NCBI GenBank assembly: GCA_030833845.1
Contig: JAURGK010000025.1
Coordinates: forward strand, 1 to 33,506
Direction: 5' to 3'
DNA: 33,506 nt
Origin: Crocinitomicaceae bacterium
Lineage (GTDB): Bacteria > Bacteroidota > Bacteroidia > Flavobacteriales_D > Crocinitomicaceae
Part shown: positions 25,465 through 33,506 of the stretch, in pieces
How the letters are laid out: each line of letters begins with the position of its first letter
Numbering within the stretch: position 1 is the stretch's first letter
Made by a program: the position numbers and the translations under genes
Notes under the pieces: generated by a model
The model's input: only the letters and a program-made list of their open reading frames with translations
Database searches by the model: none
What the model was told of the DNA's origin: nothing

Positions 25465-27835
<2,371 letters not shown>

Positions 27836-27851
27836 TAGTTTTTATATCACC

Positions 27852-27866
27852 ATAGATAATATCTAT
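27852..27866 (-). promoter_or_regulatory. OxyR-like ATAG-N7-CTAT dyad upstream of katG
   Basis: The minus-strand sequence ATAGATATTATCTAT has perfect 6-base arms. It fits the OxyR half-element ATAG-nTnnnAn-CTAT at every fixed base. Its centre is about 62 bases upstream of the inferred katG start, where LysR-type activators place their high-affinity recognition site. The second OxyR element expected downstream is poorly kept. The site overlaps the stop codon of the upstream oxidase gene (27863-27865). The regulator assignment is inference. Confidence 0.5.
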
Positions 27867-29044
27867 CTGATGATCAGTTTATGAAAATCTGAAGATTGAT
27901 CTATATTTACTAAATAGATTCCACTACCCAGAGCACAATCGATTTTGTTATTTCCGGGCGCTAAAATACCATGCTGAAGCTCTTTGCCTTCTAAATTGAT
28001 CATATGATATTCAATTGGGAGAGCTAGGGGGTTTACGACATTAAAAAAGTCTGCTGTCGGATTGGGCCAAATACGAAAGCCTTTATGAGCATTTTCAGTA
28101 ATGGCTACATCACCAATCTTTAATGGGACGGTATTGGTGCCAATTAAATTCATGTTTCTCAAATCGTAATAAGTGGCCGTTAGAAAGCTGTCAATAACGA
28201 TATTTCCATTCAACAGTAAATCATAGCGCTCTCCTGGATACAAACTCACTTCACTTACATTGGGCATTGTTGGCACTGGCCTTCCATCAGATAAAATCAA
28301 TTGCGCATCAATAGAATTTGGCCATGAAAATGTAGTTTTACCATAACCAATATTGGCCAATCTAAGTGCAAATTTTTCTCCAACATTAGATACAATATCT
28401 TGATCACCATCGTGTAGTTGAGCACCAGATTTACCATTTAACATGAAATAATTGGCCTCAAATAGATTAAATGGCCCAGGCGAGATAGGATTATTATTCC
28501 AGTCCAAGTCGAATTCTGAACTTAAAAAAGCATACTCTTGCTGATAGACTGGTGTATTGGTGTGCAGTGTTCCGGGTCCTGTGCTCGGATCAATAATGAC
28601 TAGGCCATACATTCCCATGGCCACATGTAGGGGCGTAAGCACATGACAGTGATAAATAAAGGTTCCTGCATGCGTACATTTAAATTTATAATCATAAGTC
28701 AAATTTGGACCAATTTCTAAAGAAGTATGAGGCACCCCATCATTGGCCTGATTGGCATCTAAGCCATGAAAATGAATCGTATGCATCTCCGGCGAATTGT
28801 TTTGAAAGTGAACAATGGCACTATCCCCTTGAGTGAATCGAAGCACGGGCCCTGGAACAAATACTTTATTTCCGGGGTTAGGAGGGGTGTTGTCGCCGAA
28901 ACCCCAAAATTGCACATCGTTACCATTATCCAAAGTTACAACCCCGTTCATTCTAGCCTGCAACCAATACTCTGTAATGGGTTGAGCAAAAAACGCACTG
29001 CTTTGAAAAAAGAAATATAAAAATAAAACACTTAAATACTTCAT
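27863..29044 (-). CDS. Multicopper oxidase-like protein with type 1 copper site and T9SS sorting domain
   Basis: A 393-aa exported cupredoxin protein. After the signal peptide (ends FFA, Gln 21), domain 1 (about 25-155) has HTIHFHG with H88, H91 and H93, then YHCHVLTPLHVAMGM with H132, C133, H134, H140 and Met 143 or 145. These give a type 1 copper set plus two HxH pairs. Domain 2 (about 165-305) is cupredoxin-like without His ligands. Residues from about 320 (IWPNPTADFFNV to the end) are a T9SS type A C-terminal sorting domain, so the protein is secreted or surface-bound. It lacks the last domain with its second pair of HxH motifs, which occurs in the gene two bases upstream. Confidence 0.85.
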   Translation of the reverse strand: MKYLSVLFLYFFFQSSAFFAQPITEYWLQARMNGVVTLDNGNDVQFWGFGDNTPPNPGNKVFVPGPVLRFTQGDSAIVHFQNNSPEMHTIHFHGLDANQANDGVPHTSLEIGPNLTYDYKFKCTHAGTFIYHCHVLTPLHVAMGMYGLVIIDPSTGPGTLHTNTPVYQQEYAFLSSEFDLDWNNNPISPGPFNLFEANYFMLNGKSGAQLHDGDQDIVSNVGEKFALRLANIGYGKTTFSWPNSIDAQLILSDGRPVPTMPNVSEVSLYPGERYDLLLNGNIVIDSFLTATYYDLRNMNLIGTNTVPLKIGDVAITENAHKGFRIWPNPTADFFNVVNPLALPIEYHMINLEGKELQHGILAPGNNKIDCALGSGIYLVNIDQSSDFHKLIIR

Positions 29045-29046
29045 TG

Positions 29047-29886
29047 TTATGGAGTTACATTTAACATTGACATCATACCTCCACTGTAGCCACCTGTTGT
29101 TGTTACAGCCGTAAGATTGTGGTCATGAACAGGGTAGGTGCCCATTTTATCCGGAATCAGTAAGAGCAACATACCATCTTGAGGAAAAACGGGTGCAGAA
29201 TCTTTTTTCCAAGCTACTTGGCTAGGGTTTTTTGTACTACTTAAAATTTCAAAATGGTAGCCATGAAAATGCAAAGTATGTACCATATTTCCAGAATTCA
29301 ACACAGCGATATAAACACTATCTCCAACATGAGCATTGACTATACCAAGCGTGTCATTCATATTCAGCGGATAGTCATATCCATTGATACTAAACAAATT
29401 GGGTCTGTAGGGGCTCGGGAAGCTCTGTTGAGATAAATTTGCTACCGCTCCGCTAAGTGCTGTTTGCATTTCATACAAATTCCAAAAATAGCGCTGTGCT
29501 GCTGGTACTCCGGCAATGACTGCAAAACTTCCTCCAAGCGTTTTGGCTGAAAAATCTGTAGCTACCAGTGCATACACTTTTTGCTGATCGAAAGTTCGTG
29601 TAAGGGTAATGGAGCCAAGAGGTGACAGCACCACCCCAGATGCAAAATCATTCCATTGCAACTCATGTGCAATGGTGTCTAGATTGATGATCTCAATGTT
29701 CAGGCTTGTATTGAGATCCACATAGTAAGGAGCCGCTTGAAGGTTCATTGCGGGCTCGAGACTTAGGATACATCTGTAGGTATTGACTGTGCCTATCTGA
29801 TAGTTATCAGTTTTCATGTATATTGTCAACGCTAAGAAATGTGATACAAAACCTAGTTGCAAGAATGAAAAAATAAACAAGCGCAT
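29047..29886 (-). CDS. Cupredoxin protein resembling the last domain of a multicopper oxidase, type 1 Cys replaced by Asp
   Basis: A 279-aa exported protein. The signal peptide ends near residue 19, the only one in this window not followed by Gln. Residues 50-125 form a cupredoxin-like domain without clear copper ligands. Residues 165-279 match the last domain of multicopper oxidases: HTLHFHGYHFEI (H203, H206, H208), then HDH at 254-256, where the usual HCH has lost its Cys. It therefore cannot hold a type 1 copper but keeps two HxH motifs for a trinuclear site. There is no T9SS tail. It lies two bases before the type 1-bearing partner; the pair may form one enzyme. Confidence 0.78.
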   Translation of the reverse strand: MRLFIFSFLQLGFVSHFLALTIYMKTDNYQIGTVNTYRCILSLEPAMNLQAAPYYVDLNTSLNIEIINLDTIAHELQWNDFASGVVLSPLGSITLTRTFDQQKVYALVATDFSAKTLGGSFAVIAGVPAAQRYFWNLYEMQTALSGAVANLSQQSFPSPYRPNLFSINGYDYPLNMNDTLGIVNAHVGDSVYIAVLNSGNMVHTLHFHGYHFEILSSTKNPSQVAWKKDSAPVFPQDGMLLLLIPDKMGTYPVHDHNLTAVTTTGGYSGGMMSMLNVTP

Positions 29887-29904
29887 AATTGGTAAAATTA
29901 ATCT

Positions 29905-30756
29905 TTATCTTAAAATTTGAAAGGTTATGAGCAATGGGAAGTGATCAGATGGAAAACTCAAACCGAATGTTTGTTTGTCTACAACACTTGAGCGCGTCAA
30001 AATGTTTGAAGATCCAAATAGGTAATCAATGCGCTTGTCATCTAAGGGGCTTGAAGTAAAAGCATTGAAGGTATTTTCAGAACATAGCTCTGGATGTCTT
30101 AAACTACAAGACAGATCTCTAAGTTGGGATTGAATCAACTGAATTCCTTGGTCCGTTGGTTCCATATTGAAATCACCTAGAAGTAATACAGGGGCATCTT
30201 TTTCTTGGAGATTTGCGGCAATTTGATCCAAAATCAATTCTGAAGATTGAAAGCGCGCCTCAATGCCGACATGATCAAAATGAGTATTGAAAACCCAAGT
30301 CAGTTCACTATTCAACTTATTTTCAAATAGTGCGTAGGTGCAAATTCTATTTAAAGCCGCATCCCAGCCTTTAGAGGGTATATTGGGAGTAGGTGAGAGC
30401 CAAAAAGTGCCACTGCGCAGCAAATCAAATTTTGTGGTGTCATAAAAAATAGGAGAGAACTCACCTTTGTCTATGCCATCATCTCTTCCAACTCCAACAT
30501 CCTTGTATGAGGGCAATAAGGAGCTTAGATCATCTAATTGATTGATAAGCACTTCTTGAAAACCAATAATGTCAATTTCGTTTTTTAAGACATATTGTGA
30601 AATAGGTACTTTCCTTTCTGACCAATCATTGGCCAAGTCTGTATGGCCGTCATAGCGAATGTTGTAGGTGGCTACTGTTGTTGATTGCGAAAACAACGGA
30701 TTTGAAATCCAACACGCAACAAGACAAAAGACCCAAAACTTTAGGATGCAAATCAT
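29905..30756 (-). CDS. Secreted endonuclease/exonuclease/phosphatase-family protein
   Basis: A 283-aa EEP-fold phosphodiesterase with a signal peptide ending LFS before Gln 24. Motifs in order: VATYNIRYDG, the metal-binding Glu in DIIGFQEVL, NTHFDHVG, LLGDFNMEP, RIDYLFGS and the terminal SFPSDHFPL. The pattern is close to the extracellular EEP proteins that many Bacteroidota encode, distinct from the EEP protein at 6555, which has the longer NLENLFD form. The substrate is unknown. It lies 29 bases after the thioredoxin gene and 18 bases before the first cupredoxin gene, so it is probably in the same message. Confidence 0.9.
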   Translation of the reverse strand: MICILKFWVFCLVACWISNPLFSQSTTVATYNIRYDGHTDLANDWSERKVPISQYVLKNEIDIIGFQEVLINQLDDLSSLLPSYKDVGVGRDDGIDKGEFSPIFYDTTKFDLLRSGTFWLSPTPNIPSKGWDAALNRICTYALFENKLNSELTWVFNTHFDHVGIEARFQSSELILDQIAANLQEKDAPVLLLGDFNMEPTDQGIQLIQSQLRDLSCSLRHPELCSENTFNAFTSSPLDDKRIDYLFGSSNILTRSSVVDKQTFGLSFPSDHFPLLITFQILR

Positions 30757-30785
30757 TACATAAAGGTAATGATATCTGGATTATT

Positions 30786-31148
30786 TTAAGGTTTTACAAC
30801 ACCCAATTCCTTTTCAATGATTTCTTTCAAAGTACCTTTTGGCAAGGCGCCAGCCTGCATCATTGGTTGTTTATTTAAAGGAATGAACAACATGCTCGGG
30901 ATACTTCGAATCTGAAATACAGCAGACAATTCTTGCTCCACCTCAGTATCTACTTTGTATATTACAAGGTTATCATATTCATTACTCAATTCTTCGAGAA
31001 TAGGAGCAACCATTTTGCAGGGCCCGCACCAGTCTGCGTAAAAATCAATGATTGCAGGTTTATCCCCTTTAAATTTCCATTCTTTTTGAGTGGTATAATC
31101 AAATACTTCATCTAAAAACATTTGATTGGTAAGTTGAATTGTAGGCAT
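30786..31148 (-). CDS. trxA: Thioredoxin
   Basis: A 120-aa thioredoxin with the active site WCGPCK (C41, C44) after FYAD, and the cis-proline loop IRSIPSML near 82-88. No signal peptide is present, so it is cytoplasmic. The N-terminus has about 10 more residues than E. coli TrxA. It is a candidate electron donor for the thioredoxin-coupled ArsC at 24968, though other thioredoxins surely exist. A TAACTTTG -7 box lies 16 bases upstream of the start. Confidence 0.94.
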   Translation of the reverse strand: MPTIQLTNQMFLDEVFDYTTQKEWKFKGDKPAIIDFYADWCGPCKMVAPILEELSNEYDNLVIYKVDTEVEQELSAVFQIRSIPSMLFIPLNKQPMMQAGALPKGTLKEIIEKELGVVKP

Positions 31149-31164
31149 ATCTCTTATTTTAAAG

Positions 31165-31172
31165 CAAAGTTA
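31165..31172 (-). promoter_or_regulatory. -7 box for the thioredoxin gene
   Basis: TAACTTTG on the minus strand (31172-31165) matches the -7 consensus and would give a leader of about 13 bases. No TTG is present at the usual distance upstream, so the promoter is only partly supported. It lies in the 62-base gap after the NAD(P)-binding gene, which fits a new transcription start inside the run. Confidence 0.4.
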
Positions 31173-31210
31173 CAAATGCCATACTCGTTGAAATGTAACT
31201 TGGGTTGCAA

Positions 31211-31879
31211 CTATAGATTAGCCATGGCATTGATTTGCTTATTGTGCAATATAGCCACGCCGGGTACTGGCTCTTTGAGGCCATTGATCATTGCACTGCC
31301 AATACGACTTGTAGTGGTTACGGACTTCATTTTTTTGAAAAGCGGAAACAAGGGCCGCATGATTCGGTAAATTGTATTGTACCAATTGGTTGCCGATTGA
31401 ATGCCATCTTCAGGAAGTATCATACCTGGACGAAAGAGCAACACTTGATAGAATCCTTTATTTCGGATATAATTTTCTGTTTTTCCCTTCACTCTTGCCC
31501 ACATTTGACGTCCTTGCTCCGTTTCATCGGTCCCTGTTCCAGATACATAACAAAAAGTGCTCTTCGGATTCAACTCATAACAGATATCAGCTAATAGCTT
31601 GGTATATAAATAAGTTTTTTCGGTGAATTCTTCCTCAGACATCCCAAGTGAGGATACACCCATGCAATGGTAACATGCATTAATTTCTCCAATTTGATTC
31701 TCTATAGATAATAAGTTAGAGAAATCTTCTAGAATAATTTCTTGAATTTTAGGATTTGAGATTCCTACGGCTCTTCTGCTAATGAGGATTATTTTCTCAA
31801 CGGAGGCATCTTTCAAACAACTGAGCAGCACTCCTTTTCCCACCATGCCGGTGGCACCAGTGATGATTATTTTTGACAT
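31211..31879 (-). CDS. NAD(P)-binding atypical short-chain dehydrogenase/epimerase-like protein
   Basis: A 222-aa Rossmann-fold protein with GATGMVGKG (8-16) binding the dinucleotide. Residues 113-135 hold YVSGTGTDETEQG followed by MWARVKGKTEN. This falls at the YxxxK position, with Trp in place of the catalytic Tyr. It is the recurrent 'MWARVKGKTE' family of NAD-dependent epimerase/dehydratase-like proteins, whose substrates are unknown. RPGMILPEDG follows. The loss of the Tyr is typical for that family and suggests no classical dehydrogenase activity. It lies 12 bases downstream of the ABM gene. A TATCTTTG box at 31891-31884 ends four bases before the ATG. Confidence 0.85.
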   Translation of the reverse strand: MSKIIITGATGMVGKGVLLSCLKDASVEKIILISRRAVGISNPKIQEIILEDFSNLLSIENQIGEINACYHCMGVSSLGMSEEEFTEKTYLYTKLLADICYELNPKSTFCYVSGTGTDETEQGRQMWARVKGKTENYIRNKGFYQVLLFRPGMILPEDGIQSATNWYNTIYRIMRPLFPLFKKMKSVTTTSRIGSAMINGLKEPVPGVAILHNKQINAMANL

Positions 31880-31891
31880 AGTACAAAGATA

Positions 31892-32224
31892 TCAAAACGA
31901 ATGCGAATGAAAACTACCTACTTCAGCAATCATGCTGTGGTAATATCGATACCATTTGCTCTGCCCAAGTGCTTTGGCTTTTTGGTGTATAGGGTGCTTT
32001 GCCCATTCTTTAATGGCCTCTTTATTTTGCCAATAACTTATAAAAGTACCACGCCCGTCGTGCTTCATGCTTTCGTAGCCCAAAAATCCAGGTATTTGCT
32101 TCACTAAGTCTAGGGTAAGCTCATCATATTCCAAATACCCATCAAGGTCATCCGACAAAAAATAATTAAAAATGGATGCAAAAAACGGTGCCTGGGGCGG
32201 GGTGGAGGTGTGCCAATTGATCAT
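31892..32224 (-). CDS. Antibiotic biosynthesis monooxygenase (ABM)-family protein
   Basis: A 110-aa single ABM domain. It has the pattern PGFLGYESMKHDGRGTFISYWQNKEAIKEWAKHPIHQKAKALGQSKWY, split here as PGFLGYES (residues 45-52), ISYWQNKEAIKEW and HQKAKALGQSKWY. These dimeric alpha/beta-barrel proteins oxidise quinol-like compounds or degrade haem in some members; most have no known substrate. It is soluble and without the membrane tail found in longer relatives; a lone tail-like protein is encoded at 19083. A TATGTTTG -7 box lies at 32248-32241. It is the first gene of the minus-strand redox run. Confidence 0.88.
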   Translation of the reverse strand: MINWHTSTPPQAPFFASIFNYFLSDDLDGYLEYDELTLDLVKQIPGFLGYESMKHDGRGTFISYWQNKEAIKEWAKHPIHQKAKALGQSKWYRYYHSMIAEVGSFHSHSF

Positions 32225-32233
32225 AGATTTTTT

Positions 32234-32261
32234 TTGAATACAAACATAATCTTTAGCTTTG
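32234..32261 (+). promoter_or_regulatory. Promoter of the VOC gene, facing the ABM -7 box
   Basis: TTG (32234-32236), a 17-base spacer and TAGCTTTG (32254-32261) fit the consensus. The inferred start near 32265 gives a leader of about 20 bases to the ATG at 32286. The minus-strand ABM -7 box TATGTTTG (32248-32241) lies inside this spacer, so the two divergent promoters overlap. Confidence 0.55.
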
Positions 32262-32285
32262 AATCATATTTATAAAAAGACAAAG

Positions 32286-32714
32286 ATGTCTACCACATTT
32301 TCAATTTGCCTCTGGCACCAAAACGCCAAAGAAATGGCCGCCTATTACCAAGAGATTTTCAAGGATTTCAAACTATTATCTGAAAACCCAATGGCATCAG
32401 TCTTTGAAATGAATGGCATTCGCATGATGTGCTTAAACAATGCTGTGCCAAACGTTTCTTTCAATGAGAAAATTTCATTCGTACTAACCGTTGATACACA
32501 AGAAGAAATTGATTACTACTGGAATCGTTTTTCAAAAGAAGGCAAAGAAGGGCAATGCGGTTGGATAGAAGATAAATATGGTGTGTCATGGCAGGTTGTG
32601 CCTAGCATCTTGGGTAAACTCATGACCAACCCCGAAACCGCCCCAAAAGCCACCTATGCTTTTATGCAAATGACTAAGTTTGATATTGCTAAGTTAGAAG
32701 AGGTAGTGCGGTAA
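32286..32714 (+). CDS. VOC-superfamily protein (PhnB/glyoxalase-like)
   Basis: A 142-aa protein of the vicinal oxygen chelate fold, in the PhnB / '3-demethylubiquinone methyltransferase' group. Landmarks are LWHQNAKEMAAYYQEIFKDF near the N-terminus, the ISFVLTVDTQEEIDYYWNRFSKEG strand-helix, CGWIEDKYGVSWQVVP and the C-terminal KATYAFMQMTKFDIAKLE. The ATG at 32286 is used; a TTG nine codons earlier lies inside the promoter and is rejected. Substrate unknown. Confidence 0.9.
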   Translation: MSTTFSICLWHQNAKEMAAYYQEIFKDFKLLSENPMASVFEMNGIRMMCLNNAVPNVSFNEKISFVLTVDTQEEIDYYWNRFSKEGKEGQCGWIEDKYGVSWQVVPSILGKLMTNPETAPKATYAFMQMTKFDIAKLEEVVR

Positions 32715-32756
32715 GCAATTAATCTTAACTTTAAACCAAACCCTAAATGTCAAACG

Positions 32757-32855
32757 ATGGATTGGTACATGAAAAATAGATGGTGGATTTGGACGGTTAC
32801 AGGTGTATACCTAGCTTACAGGATATTTGTGAGCATTTATTACATGCCGGAGTAG
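32757..32855 (+). CDS. Possible 32-aa membrane microprotein
   Basis: A short frame starting MDWYMKNRWWIW and ending FVSIYYMPE is rich in Trp, Tyr and hydrophobic residues, with a basic Lys-Asn-Arg near the front. It would make one short membrane helix. It follows the VOC gene by 42 bases. No promoter or ribosome site is convincing, so it may be chance or a remnant of a lost gene. Only the composition argues in its favour. Confidence 0.25.
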   Translation: MDWYMKNRWWIWTVTGVYLAYRIFVSIYYMPE

Positions 32856-33000
32856 ACTACGCTACAAAACAAATTCCCTTTGGAATAACTTTTCCCTTGG
32901 TCCCTTTTGAATTTCTTCACGGTACTCATCGAAAGAATGACGAGGTCAACTCATTTTGATTACTTCAGAAGGTATTGAAATTGTCGTTTAGAAAAATATA

Positions 33001-33034
33001 AAACAAAAAAATAGCCTCACGTTTCCGCAAGGCT
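33001..33034 (-). terminator. Minus-strand terminator after the epimerase gene
   Basis: In the minus transcript the stem AGCCUUGCG / CGUGAGGCU has nine pairs (two G-U) closed by a GAAA tetraloop, and is followed by A, seven Us, G and three Us. In the plus transcript the two wobble pairs become A-C mismatches and only four Us follow, so it should work mainly for the gene ending at 33104. Confidence 0.75.
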
Positions 33035-33103
33035 TTTCGCTTCCCCTGTTATTCAAAGTTGCAGCACAACCAAGTCTTTTAATGAAAGAGTTAATGAATT
33101 AAA

Positions 33104-33506
33104 TTAATATTTATTAAGATAGGATTTAATTGATTTTGCTGTATCCAAAACAGTCTTTTCAAAAGGTATGGGCCGCCAATCAAATGTTTTCATTGTGAAA
33201 GACACATCACCATTATATGTTTTACCAATAAAAGGCCGCATACTTTTTGCTTCTCTATTAAAATTTCCAATTAAATTCAGTAAGAAGTTTGGCGCCAATC
33301 GAGTACTTACTTTATCATGACCATTGGATTTAAGTATTTTGGCTAGTTCCTGAAAAGCATAAGGCTCTTCAGTGGTGACAATAAATCTATTCCCCGCTGC
33401 TTTTTCATTTTCAAGAGCCAGCACATGAATTTTGGCAATATCTCGAACATCAGACATGTTAATTGCTGCTTGAGGAACCATAGGCATTTTTCCCGTAAGC
33501 ATTTGC
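33104..33506 (-). CDS. NAD-dependent epimerase/reductase (partial, N-terminus outside window)
   Basis: The C-terminal 134 or so residues of an extended short-chain dehydrogenase. INMSDVRDIAKIHVLALE matches the conserved 'VDVRDvA.AHv.AL' segment of dihydroflavonol-4-reductase-like and NADPH-dependent aldehyde-reductase-like proteins. NRFIVTTEEPYAFQELAKIL and the final YLNKY complete the substrate-binding lobe. The frame continues beyond the right edge, so the Rossmann glycine motif and YxxxK are not seen. Substrate unknown. A strong terminator follows 70 bases after its stop. Confidence 0.85.
   Translation of the reverse strand, partial: QMLTGKMPMVPQAAINMSDVRDIAKIHVLALENEKAAGNRFIVTTEEPYAFQELAKILKSNGHDKVSTRLAPNFLLNLIGNFNREAKSMRPFIGKTYNGDVSFTMKTFDWRPIPFEKTVLDTAKSIKSYLNKY

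Larger units (their letters stand above)
32715..33103. other. Gene-poor gap of 389 bases
   Basis: There is no gene of normal size here. I see one short frame (32757-32855), stop-rich AT-rich sequence from 32856 to 32998, and a minus-strand terminator at 33001-33034. No tRNA-like cloverleaf, transposon end or long repeat was noticed. Confidence 0.7.

Noticed and set aside
31167-31201. Inverted repeat AAGTTAC / GTAACTT with a 21-base gap, sharing AAGTTACAA with the sqr palindrome
   Set aside because: The arms are short and far apart, and one arm is part of the thioredoxin -7 box; the shared 9-mer is easily chance in AT-rich DNA.
32259-32285. TTG start adding nine codons to the VOC protein
   Set aside because: The TTG is part of the TAGCTTTG promoter box; the ATG at 32286 gives the normal family N-terminus.

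Overview
This 33.5 kb window is a gene-dense stretch of chromosome from a member of the Bacteroidota. It is probably a flavobacterium-like or sphingobacterium-like aerobe, but I cannot name a genus. Four things support this: promoters of the TTG / TAnnTTTG type; secreted proteins whose predicted signal peptidase sites are almost always followed by Gln; a type IX secretion (T9SS) C-terminal sorting domain on a multicopper oxidase; and the family types present (short DnaE paired with DinB, ACR3, type II SQR). I see no rRNA, tRNA, CRISPR array, insertion sequence, integrase or phage gene. Almost all reading frames look intact.

Layout. (1) 1-4029, minus strand: recQ, a comEC-type competence channel and a truncated rhodanese gene. 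(2) 4117-6558, plus strand: ilvE and a secreted protein of unknown function. (3) 6555-9268, minus strand: lemA, two TPM-domain genes with 4-base overlaps, and a secreted endonuclease/exonuclease/phosphatase (EEP) protein. (4) 9472-13670, plus strand: a translesion synthesis cassette (dinB and a 982-aa DnaE) behind two tandem palindromes that look like operators. (5) 13656-19298, minus strand: a compact galactan/galactose operon (small membrane protein, galM, GH53 endo-galactanase lipoprotein, GH2 beta-galactosidase, galK). (6) 19432-20628, plus strand: type II sulfide:quinone oxidoreductase. (7) 20688-21923, minus strand: a transsulfuration-type PLP enzyme. (8) 22017-25375, plus strand: a PhoD-like phosphatase, a LOG-family protein, the ACR3 arsenite pump and a thioredoxin-coupled arsenate reductase. 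(9) 25465-32224, minus strand: a redox-rich run (ABM monooxygenase, NAD(P)-binding protein, thioredoxin, secreted EEP protein, two tandem cupredoxin proteins, exported catalase-peroxidase). (10) 32286-33506: a VOC protein, a gene-poor gap and a truncated epimerase/reductase.

How the genes work together. Region 5 would cut beta-1,4-galactan outside the cytoplasm, release galactose, convert its anomers and phosphorylate it. Regions 8 and 9 together suggest handling of arsenic, peroxide and copper: the arsenate reductase has the thioredoxin-dependent cysteine set, and a thioredoxin gene lies 5.4 kb away. The two cupredoxin genes look like complementary halves of one multicopper oxidase. Between them they hold the four HxH motifs of a trinuclear copper site, while the only type 1 copper cysteine is in one partner.

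Most notable leads: the split multicopper oxidase; the tandem TTGATTA-N5-TAATCA operators over the dinB promoter; an OxyR-like ATAG-N7-CTAT dyad about 62 bp upstream of the inferred katG start; an orphan two-helix membrane protein resembling the tail of membrane-bound ABM proteins; and a perfect TGTAAC-N4-GTTACA palindrome between sqr and the galactan operon.
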